A stretch of 64,000 nt of DNA from Saposhnikovia divaricata (lineage: Eukaryota; Streptophyta; Magnoliopsida; Apiales; Apiaceae): positions 105,950,580-106,014,579 of the forward strand of contig CM071595.1 of NCBI GenBank assembly GCA_036435485.1. The letters are read 5' to 3'. Every line of letters starts with the position of its first letter. Position 1 is the first letter of the stretch. The position numbers were made by a program, and so were the translations under genes. Under the pieces are notes generated by a model. The model saw nothing but the letters and a program-made list of their open reading frames with translations. It was not told where the DNA came from and did no database searches. Positions 44,601 to 52,100 of this stretch are shown here, piece after piece.

Positions 44601-45230
44601 GAGGAGTTAGCTGAAAGCACTAACTCTGCTAATACAGCATCTACTTTCAACAACATAAACACTAATGTCAATGAAATTGCTTCCGTGAATGCTGCAGACA
44701 TGGATTTGCAGGAGGAGAAGCCTAAATTTTCTGGTGATACAAGCATCTTCCGCTTACAGACATCAGGCAATGATGATCCATTTGGAGATGGGCCTATACC
44801 TGAATGGGTGGGATGGGCAGAGTCGTCTGATTTTTCAGTCAGAGGATCAAGTTTAAACCCTTTCGAAAACTATACCAAATCGAGTGGTGATACTGCCAGT
44901 CCAGCTGATGCAGTTCCAACACCTGTTGGTGGATCTCTGCCAAATGAAACCTCTGTTGCCACAAATTCTAGTGAAGGATCACTTGGATCTGATTTGAGCC
45001 AAAGGGCTCCTCTGTCCGATGATGTAGAAGTTGTTGGGGTTGAATTAGAGGGTTCAGAGAAGGCAATGGATCAGGCTCTTAAGGATGGAGGTGAAGCAGG
45101 GCCATTGAAAAGGGACGCTGGTTCAAAACAGCCGGAAAAGGAAAGTGCAGATGAGAAAGGTGCTGGACTGGACGAATTTAATGATGCAAACTACTGGAGA
45201 GTCGAACAGGGGGTTGCAGTATCAGAATGA
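20984..45230 (+). CDS. SAPS-domain protein, PP6 regulatory subunit (19 coding exons)
   Basis: Member of the SAPS (Sit4-associated) family. In plants these proteins join PP6-type catalytic subunits and PP2A A-type scaffolds to form phosphatase holoenzymes. Coding exons read with GT-AG borders and consistent phase: 20984-21022, 21884-21987, 22092-22178, 22291-22366, 22468-22542, 22652-22705, 28241-28300, 28403-28519, 29225-29319, 29418-29620, 29752-29849, 40519-40622, 40771-40936, 41222-41344, 42428-42510, 43821-43968, 44088-44117, 44236-44306, 44435-45230. They total 2,529 bp, 842 codons plus stop, close to the family length of about 800. The start MFWKLTSLSASSP is the conserved family N terminus. 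Residues about 35-465 form the SAPS core ('SRLINFLRERAQVEQLLHY', 'DLIGITSIMEILVRLVGADD', 'SPPEVHANAAETLCAVTRNA'). 'SDWQATALQERNMVENVNRW' follows. The final exon gives a Ser- and acid-rich, probably disordered tail with 'DPFGDGPIPEWVGWAESSDF'. Introns 6 and 11 carry retrotransposons. No disabling change was seen. Confidence 0.93.
23049..23284 (-). repeat. 3' LTR of copia-B
   Basis: 236 bp. On the plus strand it begins TGACAGAAAAATG and ends TATATTGACA. It contains tandem 'tgctgccaaaactgactaaa' units that differ in number from the partner LTR. Confidence 0.93.
23292..26435 (-). CDS. Pol of copia-B: protease, integrase, RT, RNase H
   Basis: 1,047 codons from the first ATG after the amber stop; the frame actually opens at 26,453. 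Domains in order: aspartic protease ('WYFDSAASNHMT', about residues 26-37), GAG-pre-integrase ('VWHKRLGHP', about 155), integrase with 'HTDVWG' and 'DSGGEY' and the 'NDVAERKNRHLLD' region (about 215-330), RT with 'QMDVKNAFLNGDLKEEIYM' and an intact YVDD (about 575-830), and RNase H with 'SDADWAGCPDTRRST' and the end 'HADNKSAIQIVANPVFHERT'. Uninterrupted throughout, so it looks potentially active apart from the amber codon upstream. In the RT palm, 'RLVALDNKQEYGI' departs from the usual family residues after RLVA. Confidence 0.95.
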   Translation of the reverse strand: MIQQMIVNAFSTLGISGNKNSAHKPWYFDSAASNHMTSTTLPLNNVQKYKGDLHIQTADGNSLPITAVGDISASLNTVFVSPKLSANLISIGQLVDNNYTVQFSNSGCFVQDQVSGKMIAKGPKVGRLFPLLPSPSLVSNYVSCNSVECNNQVWHKRLGHPNSHVLSVLTKSGLLGNKFSKSSEIVDCASCKLGKSKTLPFPLHKSHTTKAFELVHTDVWGISPVISHHHNKYFVTFIDDFTRFTWVYFLRSKSEVFNAFKTFHAIIETQFSARIKILQSDSGGEYISNEFQSFLQSHGIISQRSCPSTPQQNDVAERKNRHLLDVVRILLIESGVPSHFWCEALSTAVYLINRLPSPTINNESPYLRLYEDAPDYSNLHIFGCVCFVHLQLHERNKLTAQSVKYAFLGYGGTQKGFLCYDPNVRRIRVSRNVIFFENQPFFITPMTSHPPSTAILPHFPESSTPTQRFKPGHVYNRRTSPITAPTTLSETPDPDPIVSTSNDPPPIRRSSRISKPPDRFGFSNPVVMTTTLSPISIPTCYKQAMEDECWQQAMETELQALAENHTWDIVSLPPNVKPIGSKWVYSVKLKSDGSLDRYKARLVALDNKQEYGINYEETFAPVAKMTTVRTILAVASSKSWSLHQMDVKNAFLNGDLKEEIYMKLPHGMAWIAPDKVCRLRRTLYGLRQSPREWFDKFRSTLINFSFTQSQYDSSLFFHKTTTGMVFLLVYVDDIIITGNDTVLISKLKKMLHSTFQMKDLGNLQYFLGLEVHSRNRGVFLNQHKYVKDLIELAGLKEATVVDTPMEVNVKYRKDEGELLPNPYLYRQLVGSLIYLTLTRPDISYAVHIVSRFMQSPRHFHLVAVKRIIRYLIGSPTRGLFFPTNSDLHLTAYSDADWAGCPDTRRSTTRWCVFLGDALISWKCKKQDHVSKSSTEVEYRAMSAACSEIVWLRGLLYELGASQHNPTPLHADNKSAIQIVANPVFHERTKHIEVDCHYIRDAFTRGVINLPHVSTTLQTADVLTKALTRQRHNFFCGKLMLVDLPASI
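26454..27341 (-). CDS. Gag of copia-B
   Basis: Capsid-like nucleic-acid-binding protein of the retrotransposon, which packages element RNA in cytoplasmic particles. The likely start is the ATG at 27,341 (MSLEQGNNFLVRFNGKNYS); the open frame extends upstream to 27,482 inside the LTR, ahead of the primer site, and is not a credible start. A UBN2-type gag core ('YSTWSFQFEILVKGKELWGH', 'YKTSKDMWGYLKKVYNQ') is followed by two CCHC zinc knuckles, 'CYSCKGFGHVATSC' and 'CNYCKKAGHIIKDC'. It ends at a TAG (26,454-26,456). The pol frame continues in the same phase directly after this stop, so the two halves are one frame separated by a single amber codon. Confidence 0.9.
   Translation of the reverse strand: MSLEQGNNFLVRFNGKNYSTWSFQFEILVKGKELWGHVDGTVSTPATKEKEKENLAKWKVKDAQIMSWILGSMEPSMILNLRPYKTSKDMWGYLKKVYNQSNAARRFQLELELNQLSQGSMTIQEFYSSFENLWGEYTDIVYESVPSEGLATVQSIHETSKRDQFLMKLRGDFEPIRSNLMNRNPVPSIDACLGELFREEQQLVTQTFIDQKAQNSSPIPVAYAAQGKHRGGRDMSTIQCYSCKGFGHVATSCSKKFCNYCKKAGHIIKDCPIRPPKKSETAYVSVGSSNAPNFG
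27448..27692 (-). repeat. 5' LTR of copia-B
   Basis: 245 bp, nearly identical to 23,049-23,284 but with an extra 'tgtcaaaac' copy near 27,660. Adjoins the initiator-Met primer site. Confidence 0.93.
30464..30658 (+). repeat. Outer LTR (type 1), left copy
   Basis: 195 bp, begins TGTCAAATATTG and ends TTTCTAACA. It matches the right copy apart from a 12-bp insertion near its end and a few substitutions. Confidence 0.93.
31539..31915 (+). repeat. Inner LTR (type 2), copy A
   Basis: 377 bp, begins TGTCAAAGAGTTG and ends TTCTAACA. The first 120 bp is a tandem array of a 'tagatggttgttgggggttg' unit. A promoter-like 'ctatataagaggcaattgcc' follows at about 31,662-31,681. It is preceded by a purine-rich 'gagtgagggggcg'. 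Confidence 0.88.
31916..32239 (+). repeat. Inner LTR (type 2), copy B
   Basis: 324 bp, begins TGTCAAAAAGTTG and ends ATTCTAGCA. It follows copy A without a single intervening base and is followed at once by the primer site TGGTATCAGAGC. It has fewer copies of the tandem unit than copy A. Confidence 0.88.
32615..32664. repeat. (TA)n microsatellite
   Basis: About 50 bp of TA dinucleotides inside internal domain 2 of the hybrid LTR element. Confidence 0.95.
33927..34109 (+). repeat. Outer LTR (type 1), right copy
   Basis: 183 bp, begins TGTCAAATATTG and ends TTTCCAACA, followed by the target duplication TTTAT. Confidence 0.93.
34115..35162. other. Intron 11 sequence between two inserted elements
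   Basis: Ordinary intron sequence with a run of thirteen G near 34,551. No gene or element border seen. Small frames on both strands look like chance. Confidence 0.5.
35391..36065 (-). CDS. RNase H segment of copia-C
   Basis: 224-codon frame in the same phase as the RT segment, separated only by the stop at 36,102. Motifs 'RLVGKLIYLSHTRPDIAFAV', 'DADWAGSVEDRRSTTGYC', 'ARSSAEAELRALAQG', 'LYSDNKSAINIAHNPV' and 'ADLLTKGLSQE' identify the copia RNase H and C-terminal tail. It ends just before the polypurine tract and 3' LTR, as expected for a full element. Confidence 0.93.
   Translation of the reverse strand: MYQRLVGKLIYLSHTRPDIAFAVSLVSQYMHNPLEEHLEAVFRILRYLKNTPGNGLLFRKNVERSIEAFTDADWAGSVEDRRSTTGYCTKVWGNLVTWRSKKQPVVARSSAEAELRALAQGVCELIWIKRVLKELKLPSNGPLRLYSDNKSAINIAHNPVHHDRTKHVEIDRHFIKEKIERKDLCVVYIPSKQQEADLLTKGLSQEIFDALVCKLGMWNLYAPA
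36102..37184 (-). CDS. Reverse transcriptase segment of copia-C
   Basis: 360-codon frame. It contains 'WKKAVYEEIGALEDNNTWTI', 'CKWVFTVKYKADGTIERYKA', 'QLDIKNAFLNGNLKEEVYM', 'SIYGLKQSSRTWFERF' and an intact catalytic YVDD ('LIVYVDDIILTGND'). It overlaps the end of the preceding frame in a different phase. It ends at an in-frame TAA at 36,102-36,104 in the linker between RT and RNase H; the RNase H frame resumes in the same phase. The ATG at the frame start is not a real translation start. Confidence 0.92.
   Translation of the reverse strand: MILILISHLMSEPLTNPSVSNLVNPILHDSIPNHESSNMLETELPIAKRKGVRACTMHPISNHVCYSKLTPKFKAFNANIEKVDIPRNINEALSHPEWKKAVYEEIGALEDNNTWTIVDKPKDKHVVGCKWVFTVKYKADGTIERYKARLVARGFTQKYGVDYTETFAPVAKLNTVRILLSIAANLDWPLHQLDIKNAFLNGNLKEEVYMKIPPGFEGRYGNGTVCKLTKSIYGLKQSSRTWFERFNQVLKKYGYKQGQSDHTLFFKHSVGNKIAILIVYVDDIILTGNDLGELKKLKSLLAEEFVVKDLGPMKYFLGMEVARSKQGIFISQRKYIMDLLKETGMLGCRPAGTPVEPKGK
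37150..39633 (-). CDS. Gag-protease-integrase of copia-C (frame breaks before RT)
   Basis: 827 codons from the ATG at 39,633 (MASNKNSTVSSDDIS). UBN2-type gag ('KLNGQNFLQWSRSVTLYLRG') is followed by one CCHC knuckle 'CTHCNKPGHLVEKC' (about residue 282), protease 'PWIVDSGASDHMTGQ' (about 367), GAG-pre-integrase 'RWHYRLGHPSF' and integrase with 'HNDIWGPSR', 'HTDNGTEYFN' and 'QQNGIAERKNRHLLE' (about 555-670), then 'CIFLGYSSSKKGYKCYNPD'. The frame ends at 37,150 a few codons after the RT frame has opened in another phase, so a single indel near 37,155-37,175 separates it from RT. Confidence 0.92.
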   Translation of the reverse strand: MASNKNSTVSSDDISVNSKKPSTGTGASNLSFENQPSLQITIHKLNGQNFLQWSRSVTLYLRGRGLFGYLNGDTLAPEKTDTSFAKWDSENSLIMAWLINSMEVDIGKTYLFLSTAQELWEAVKEAYSDLENSAQVFELKSKLRDQRQQNLTVTQFYNALNNLWQEIDLFYVPDWKCKEDAFFYQKMLDRERLFDFLHGLNRELDEVRGRILGKSPLPSVREAFAEVRREESRKRVMMGPTTATEIDNSAFSVRDHSALAVRGPNSGANLRGNRKERPWCTHCNKPGHLVEKCWIIHGKPADWKPRAPPKQAHTAVQAEQFPFTAEQINKIHQLLNANTVSEPATVSSKSGIPAALTVQKSPWIVDSGASDHMTGQSHQFTSYHPSPGNLKIKIADGTLSTVAGKGSVVLSPHITLKNVLHVPNLSCNLLSISKLTLDQKCEAKFSPLQCIFQDLSSGKTIGSAKECSGLYYFDVDLPSTQLKNNTIYGCNVSGYDDIMRWHYRLGHPSFPYMKHLFPEFFRNKNLSMFKCEVCEFAKHTRTVFRPRPYTASHPFSLIHNDIWGPSRVSNITNTRWFITFIDDHTRVSWVYLLKNKSDVASQFKNFHSMIQTQFNANIQVLHTDNGTEYFNSILGDYLLSHGIIHKSSCVGTPQQNGIAERKNRHLLEVARALMFTTSVPKHFLGEAILTAAYLINRMPSRVLQYKTPLSILLTVYPNIHLLSNLPLKTFGCTSYIHVLGPKTKFDPRAQKCIFLGYSSSKKGYKCYNPDLRRIYVSLDVTFNEEKPFYSNTSFEGGTKSDASYWDTCLPIATPNISDIDSNITSDV
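43441..43676. repeat. Perfect 118-bp tandem duplication in SAPS intron 15
   Basis: Unit 43,441-43,558 is repeated without visible change at 43,559-43,676. It starts 'gtatgtgataatgttatgtc' and ends 'ttgggaacttaatt'. It lies in the intron between the exons ending 42,510 and starting 43,821, so it does not affect coding. Confidence 0.93.
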
Positions 45231-46188
45231 GATGTCTAGCTGTCTTTGGTGATTTGTACACACATATTTCCCTGTTGCTTATCTCAATCAAAATCTTGGC
45301 CTATACTTGTTTGTTGTTTCGAACCCTGCTGCTGAAAGTTTGATAGCGATCATAGTTCTAATATGTTAGACCTATATACAATAGTTTGTACAAAGTATAG
45401 TCCTTTTTAGTACTAGGTAACTAGTTCTAGAAAGTAGAAAGTTATGTGTTTTATCGTGTTTTTTTATTGTGGTGGTACTTGTGTTACAGGGGTTCAAGTT
45501 CAGTTTGATACTGATGCAAAAGTTTTAAATCGTGAATTGCCTGTTTTAGTCTAGTTAGTTTGGTAAATATGTGACTTATTTGGAGCTGAGCCCATTGTCA
45601 TTGTCGTTATGCTGTTATTCTTGTTGCTGGTTTATATTCTGTGCAGAAACTAGTCACATTTCTCGCATGCATATAGTTTGGTCGCTTATATAAAATTTAA
45701 TTATTTTGTTAAACTTTGACGATATGCCGCAACTGTGATTTTTTATGTTGTCATTAATGATAGCTACCTTTTGCCTGTCGTGTTTTCATCTGTTATTCTA
45801 TTTGAAGGCAAACTTTTCAGTTTTCAGTTGTAGGGGTTGAACAAAAATCTTTAGGAGAGTGATGGCTCATTTTCTTTAATGCTTTGATATTTTGACTGGA
45901 TGTGGTAGCTGCTGATTTGATTTACATGATGACTAGTTTATTTGCTGTAAAATCAACTGCTCGGCCATCCTAAACTAAAGATACCAAAGAAGTTGGGATA
46001 GCCATTCCATGCTACCATTAGGAACTCATTTAGTTTTTGTTCGAACGTATAAGTGAATGATGAAGTTGTACAAACGTGATATCTGATAAGTGGGTTTTTT
46101 TTTTTTTTAGTGTCAAGAACTTTCCCCTCACCCTTTATAAATCACATTCAATTCTAGGAAAAATATTGTTGTAACCAAATTACAAAGG
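45231..46188. other. 3' flank of the SAPS gene and spacer to UBL5
   Basis: The first few hundred bases are presumably the SAPS 3' untranslated region; I cannot fix a polyadenylation site. 'ctttataaatca' at about 46,132-46,143 is TATA-like and lies about 50 bases upstream of the UBL5 start, but the short leader this implies makes it only a possibility. Confidence 0.45.
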
Positions 46189-46410
46189 ATGATAGAAGTG
46201 ATGTTGGACGATCGATTGGGCAAGAAAGTGAGAGTGAAATGCAACGAAGATGATACGATCGTTGATTTAAACAAGTTGGTGGCTGCACAAACTGGGACGA
46301 GGGCTGATAAGATAAGAATACAAAAATGGTACACTATTTATAAGGATCACATTACTCTTCAAGATTACGAGATTCATGACGGCATGGGCCTGGAGCTTTA
46401 CTACAACTAG
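46189..46410 (+). CDS. UBL5: Ubiquitin-like protein 5 (Hub1 family)
   Basis: 73 codons, full family length, uninterrupted and intronless. UBL5/Hub1 is a ubiquitin-fold modifier that acts non-covalently with spliceosome components and affects splice-site use; it lacks a C-terminal diglycine. The start MIEVMLDDRLGKKVRVKCN and the 'EDDTIVDLNKLVAAQTGTR' and 'IQKWYTIYKDHITLQDYEIH' segments are characteristic. The end 'DGMGLELYYN' carries the family's double tyrosine. It is codirectional with the SAPS gene and 958 bases beyond its stop. A copy of its last 16 codons lies 200 bp downstream. Confidence 0.96.
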   Translation: MIEVMLDDRLGKKVRVKCNEDDTIVDLNKLVAAQTGTRADKIRIQKWYTIYKDHITLQDYEIHDGMGLELYYN

Positions 46411-46610
46411 ATAAAGCTTATCATGTATTTTGCAATGTCTCTATGTATCATTTTCTTGTTTCTTGATTGGATTCATTTTGGTGGATTGATTTTGTTAGTG
46501 AGTTGAAGCTGCTTGTTACAAATAACATCTTCTTGTTGTATCGAAACATATAAATGTTGACTAATCTGGCAACAGATCAGAGAGTTTATTCTCATATTTA
46601 TTTGTTATTG

Positions 46611-46658
46611 GATTACCAGATTCATGATGGCATGGGCCTTGAACTTTACTACAAATAA
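46611..46658 (+). pseudogene. Duplicated 3' end of UBL5
   Basis: Reads DYQIHDGMGLELYYK followed by TAA, matching the last 15 residues of the upstream UBL5 (DYEIHDGMGLELYYN) with Q for E and K for N. No upstream UBL5 coding sequence precedes it, so it is a fragment left by a partial duplication or by decay of a tandem copy. Confidence 0.85.
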
Positions 46659-46959
46659 ATGTCTTTTTTGTTTGAAGATTATAAGATTTTGTTAGGAGTG
46701 TCGAAGAGTACAAAATTATGTTAGGATCATGACCGTCGTCTTGGGATCATGATCATCCTCTAACACCTTAAAATTCAGATTAGTTGGTTATTAACATTTT
46801 TATCATGTAATATGTAATTTGACAATGAAAAGTTAACATAATTACATTGTGGTGTTGAGTGCATTGATGCTAAACGTGGCCCCCAAAAAAAAAAAAAACT
46901 ACAAGCTTCGATGGTCAGCTGCTCCCTTCCATTAACATATATATGTCACTGTTAATGTG

Positions 46960-47545
46960 TTCGCCTCTCAAATGGAAAATGAGCATGAACTGCCTGTGGT
47001 AACCCAAGCTAGAACTTGAAAAGGAAAAGAAAAACGATTTACAGACTGCTCATTCAACAAGGATGGGCTCATGACCCAAGAAGCAATCCATCTTCTTGAT
47101 AATGGTAGCCTTAACTTGGTCTCCAAAAAGCTGGGTAAAACGGAAATTGACATGGACGAAAAAATCTTCAACAATCTGACAGCGAAAGATCTGCTGGAAA
47201 GTGCAATCAATGGCCATGGAATCCTTGCCCTCATCTGTTAATGGAGGAGCAAAGGGTGTGGCAATTAAAGGAATGGAGGTTCCTAATGTTCAGCATTCTT
47301 CTGGTCAGATGGATGTGGATGTTCCAACCATGACAAAGAACAATCATTAAAGGACCAGTGGCTCTACAAGATGCTGGGTGCATATTTCCTAATATTTTTA
47401 CAACGGTCTTAGTTTTAGTTCCTCCACGTCTATGTATTAGTGCTTGCTACCAGCAAATTTTCCAGTGTAATGCTGTAAAGTCCTGTTGTACTGCTACTTT
47501 GTTCTCAATCTATCGTGGTTTAACTTAAAAAAAAAAAAAAAAACT
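46960..47545 (+). pseudogene. Processed pseudogene with poly(A) tail, parent unknown
   Basis: A plus-strand coding-like frame (about 47,033-47,240) reads 'GLMTQEAIHLLDNGSLNLVS' and then 'KIFNNLTAKDLLESAINGHG' before a stop. Another frame continues with 'NGGAKGVAIKGMEVPNVQ' and '...SSGQMDVDVP' up to a TAA near 47,350, so a frameshift separates them. A 3'-UTR-like stretch ends in about 18 A at 47,527-47,544. Absence of introns, broken frame and A tail indicate a retrocopied mRNA, truncated at the 5' side. I do not recognise the parent gene. A minus-strand frame over it (46,968-47,234) looks like a shadow. Confidence 0.6.
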
Positions 47546-48160
47546 GCTTGTAAAGTGATTTGAAAAAATGATGGATGATCGAAAACCAAAAATTCACATT
47601 TTCGGCTTAAGAATGCAACAATCAAATTTCTTCTGTTAGGTGAATTCTAAAGCAGAGGTCGTACAAGGGCTGCGGGAATGGAAATGAGGCTATAATACAT
47701 TAATTTTTGTCATGAAATTTCTTTCTTTCATTTCCACTCTCATTTGTTAGTACAATCACCGTCACAATATCTTAACAAAGACGAAATGTAATACTACTAA
47801 AGGACTCTCGAATGAGGCAGCATATATGAGTGATATGTATCAAAGATTTTAGAACTATTGACATCAAACTCCTCTTCCAACACTGTTATTATTAAAGGAA
47901 CCTGGAAATTAATACTCCGTACACCACTACAGATAAATAGTATACAAATTTTAGTAGTGCGATTTGGGGATGAAAGTAGTGCGGTCTGGAAAGCAATTTG
48001 GAGTTGGGAGGTCCACCAGAATCGAACAATTTTATGGTGTGCTGCTTGTACAAATTTCTTGGCCCCTAATGGTTGTTTATATGATCGCTATGTTGCTAAT
48101 ATATTGGTCATGTGCAAAGTACAATATGTGGTAACGGAAAAGAATCAATTATACATGCTC
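47546..48160. other. Intergenic, no gene seen
   Basis: No supported gene or repeat. A 111-codon frame at 47,858-48,193 has no recognisable features and ends in a homopolymer. Confidence 0.45.
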
Positions 48161-48163
48161 TTG

Positions 48164-48560
48164 TTTTTTTTTTTCAAAGTCCAAATTCATTGAAGGAGAA
48201 AAGTCCTTCACTTATAATAGAAGGACATACAGGAGAACATCACCCAGGGGAGTGATCCTGGAAGAGACATAAACATATAATAAACATACGACAAAAGCCA
48301 CTACACAAGCTACTAGCAAGAACAAACGGACAAGACAAACTACAGACCTGAGGAAAACAACTAAGCAAAAGAGACTTAATAGGCACTAATGTATAACAAG
48401 TCGAAGAGATCATCAACATCCAACTCTTCCTCGAAGACCACATGATGCAACTGAAGCTCCTCGATAGATAGCCAAGCCTGGAGCCTGAAACAACACATTA
48501 GCCATGAACGCCTCTGCTACTAAAGACCCAAATATATAGAACCCAGATTATCCCGCCTGC
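48164..48560 (-). mobile_element. Retrotransposed 3' end with poly(A) (LINE or retrogene fragment)
   Basis: On the minus strand a coding-like tail 'EELQLHHVVFEEELDVDDLF' runs to a TAA. A T-rich untranslated stretch then ends 'caatgaatttggactttg' and a run of about 11 A (T on the plus strand at 48,164-48,174). The layout is that of a LINE 3' end or processed transcript. The coding tail is not identified. Confidence 0.4.
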
Positions 48561-49125
48561 AAACCCTACACATTTCTCATGAACAATTTTCTTATTCCCC
48601 ATGCAAATAACTGTCAATCTCCATGCAAGATATAATTACAAGATCTGATAAAAACGGCTGAGACATAATTAGTTGCCACCTGGGTACAGTAAACCAAGCC
48701 AGCACCTGCACCAGCTTTCCCAATCCTTGCAACGTTCTCCATTCAGTACTTGATTGCAAGATGCCCCAAAAAACAATTTTCTTGGTATGGCTCATGTCTA
48801 AATAAATATGGTTATTTTACAGTGACTGTAAATACTGAGAACAGTCTGAGAGTTTTAGGTAAGCCATGGCCCACCACAACGTGATCCTAAGGTCATGTAA
48901 AGACTAATCTAAGGGATGTTGTTCATAACCAAAGAGCAAGGATCAAGATCACTATTCGTACTAGGAATCATGATCCACTAATAACCTTTTGAGAGGTATT
49001 CATACATTCTAATTGTAACGATTTATATTAAATTATAATAACAAGAATAAATTACAGGGTTGGAACAAATGTAAGTTCAGTATGCACATGGTTCAGTATT
49101 ACTATAACGATTGTACTTGCATACT
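48561..49125. other. Intergenic, no gene seen
   Basis: Includes the presumed 3' untranslated region of the receptor-kinase gene that ends at 49,126. No further feature seen. Confidence 0.45.
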
Positions 49126-52100
49126 TTATCTTGAGTAAACTCCAGTAATCGATGAATCATCAACAGATAAGGTCTTTGAATTATTTGCGGGTTGATCAGA
49201 TATCAGCACTTCTAAGGCTTGTGATTCCGATCTGCTAGAACAGAAAAATGGAGGTCTTTTAGGCAAGGCAATGCTAACGGACTGACTGTCCAGCATCGTC
49301 AGCACCCAAGCCACAATAGGCCTGGCATCCACATCCTCTTGGACACATAATAACCCAATTTGGATACTCCTAAGTGCTTCATCTCTCGAATAAGAATCTA
49401 TTAAACTAGAATCCATCACTTCCAATGGAGTGCCGTTCTTCCACTGTTTCCATGCCTGAAAATTATATAGTCTCAATTTAAGAAACTTTGCAGTAGTGTT
49501 ACAAGAAGAATGCAGACAAAAAGATATTCTTAAAGTCAACTCACGTAGCTGAGAAGGTCCTCAGCGCCGCGGTCTGATTGATAAAAACTACTGTTCTTTT
49601 TCCCGCTAATGATCTCAAGAACCAAGACTCCGAAGCTGAAGACATATGATTTCGAGGAAAACTTTCCATGCATTATATACTCCGGAGACATGTAGCCACT
49701 AGAATAAAGCCATCAAGTTAGCATAAATTTTTTGCAAGCGTAGCACAATGTGCAGACACGAACTTAGAATTCAATATCTATACATGTGGACTAGTAACCA
49801 GATCACAGTAGTTCAGAATTATAATAGGGATTCACTAAATAGAAGACTTACAAAGTTCCAACAATTCTACTTGTACTTCCCTGAGTTTGCTCTCCACCAA
49901 GAATTCTTGCCATGCCAAAGTCAGATACTTTTGCGTTCAAATTTTCATCTAACAAAATATTGCTCGCTTTAAGATCCCGATGGATAATTCTCAGTCTAGA
50001 ATCTTCATGAAGATAAACCAACCCTCTAGCAATCCCCACAATAATTTTGTAACGTGATGGCCAATCCAGTTGCCTTTGTCTTTCAGGATCTACCTTCACC
50101 ATGAATTATACATATATGTAACTTTGAACACGAAGAATTTGTACTTTATGCTATGATTCATCTTTAATTATTTAAATATATAAAACTAGTTCTGCTTTCC
50201 TGGATCTTCCTCACAGAACTGGACCTTGTACTCTTACATACCAACAATACATCTTAAGTAGCCTTGTACATATTATCATGATCAAAATTGAAATAACAAA
50301 TTATACATGGAAGGAATAGAATGTATGCAACTCAATTGTTATTCAGCCTTGTTCAGTAGTGTGTTATTTTATAAGTGATTCAATAACATAATTACCGAAT
50401 AAGATGTTGTCTAGGCTTTTGTTCGGAATGTATTCGTAGACAAGGATCTTTTCATCTTCCTGTAAACAAAAACCCAAAAGTCTCACAAGATTTTTATGTT
50501 GAAGCTTTGCCACTAAAACAACCTCATTCTGAAATTCTCTGGAGCCTTGACAAGAGCTTTTGGAGAGCCTCTTCACCGCTATTTCATTTCCATTAGTGAG
50601 AACACCCTGAAAATTTATACAACCAATGTTAACTTAAAATTCTCATTATGAGTCATGAGTCCTTAACTGGTTTCGTGTTTATGTAAGAGAAAAGATCTCT
50701 ACTATTTCTCTTCGGCTTTGGTGTTTTGTAACATATTTTGTCTACAAAATAATAACCTTGTTCAACGAATTTTTAATCGAATTATGACCTTTCAGATTGT
50801 ACCTTAAAGACATCACCAAATCCTCCTGCACCTATCTTATTATCAGGAGAGAAATCGTTGGTGGCCGCTTTAATTTTGTCTAACTCGAACTGCAAGCTCT
50901 CTATAGTTGTAATTTCATCGTCACCTAGCAGGAAGACAATGAAAATACATGGTAATAAAGGACCGAGCAAGCAGAAAATTTCATTGTTCAACATTTTTGA
51001 CAGAAAACTAGGGAAAGAACATATAAGACCAAGTTAAATAGATTTAAAATTTTAAATGATAGTTTCTCATTACCAGATTCTTCTTGTGGAGTGGCTGTGG
51101 CGACCTTTATCTTCGCCTTGCGAACTACCTTACAGTAGACCAAGAAAATAAGCAGGGAAACAGAAACAGGGGCCCCGATAGCAACAATCACTTTCAATGA
51201 AACTCCTCCCTTCCCTGCATGAATAACATGGTTTAAATTTATAATGATCGATTTATTACATCTATTCTGTAGCTAAGTTTTTGCAACCACACATGATCCT
51301 CCCTGGTATAAGTGATACTATTTATTAGGCAAAATATGTAAAACTTATCCTGAGTTTGCTAGATGTGAATAATTGAAATTCACTTGACAATTTTTTTTTT
51401 TTTTTTTGAAACTGAGACTATTTTGTACAATGTCCCCATATCAGAACTATTTATAAAAAAGTTTACATTTCATTAAGTAGATATTAACAACTTTGCAAAT
51501 ATGATTTTTTATAAATATTAATATGTCAGGCTGTCTGTTATGCTTGTATACGTTAATTAATTGAAGCAATTTTGGCTAGTTAATTGATAAGTATAGAGAT
51601 TACCCGCAGGCCCAGCCGGTGTTGTCGGAGGAAGATTATTCATCACATCAGGAGGGGAAGGTTCAATGGCTATGTTTCTGTAGAATGGGTACATTTCATA
51701 ACGAACCGTGCAACTTGAAACCAAACTCCTGCCACCTTGTGAATAATTATGATATTGATCAGGAGCGAATTGAAGGCAACGACTACAAGCAGCCTCAGGT
51801 AAGTCAGGTTTACACTGAGCTAATGCATACAGAGTTTGTACAGAACTTAAGTTTGCAGTTCCTACTGAAAAACCCCCAACAGTCTGATTATTTAAGGGTA
51901 TCCCTTTCGAAGCCCTGGTTGTAATCTTATTCAGAGTAGACCCTAGCAAATTGAGCCTCGTCTGTGACATTCATTACATTCCACATATAAATAGATAGCC
52001 CTTCATCTTCTTCACTGAAAGATGAAGAAATAAACTTGCTGTCATAACGTACCATGCATTCTGCGTACCAAATGACTCCAAGATTTTCATTTGGGCATTT

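Noticed and set aside
44387..44770. 127-codon minus-strand frame
   Set aside because: Antisense shadow of the last SAPS exon.
46968..47234. 88-codon minus-strand frame
   Set aside because: Lies opposite a plus-strand processed-pseudogene frame that has a better amino-acid composition and a poly(A) tail.
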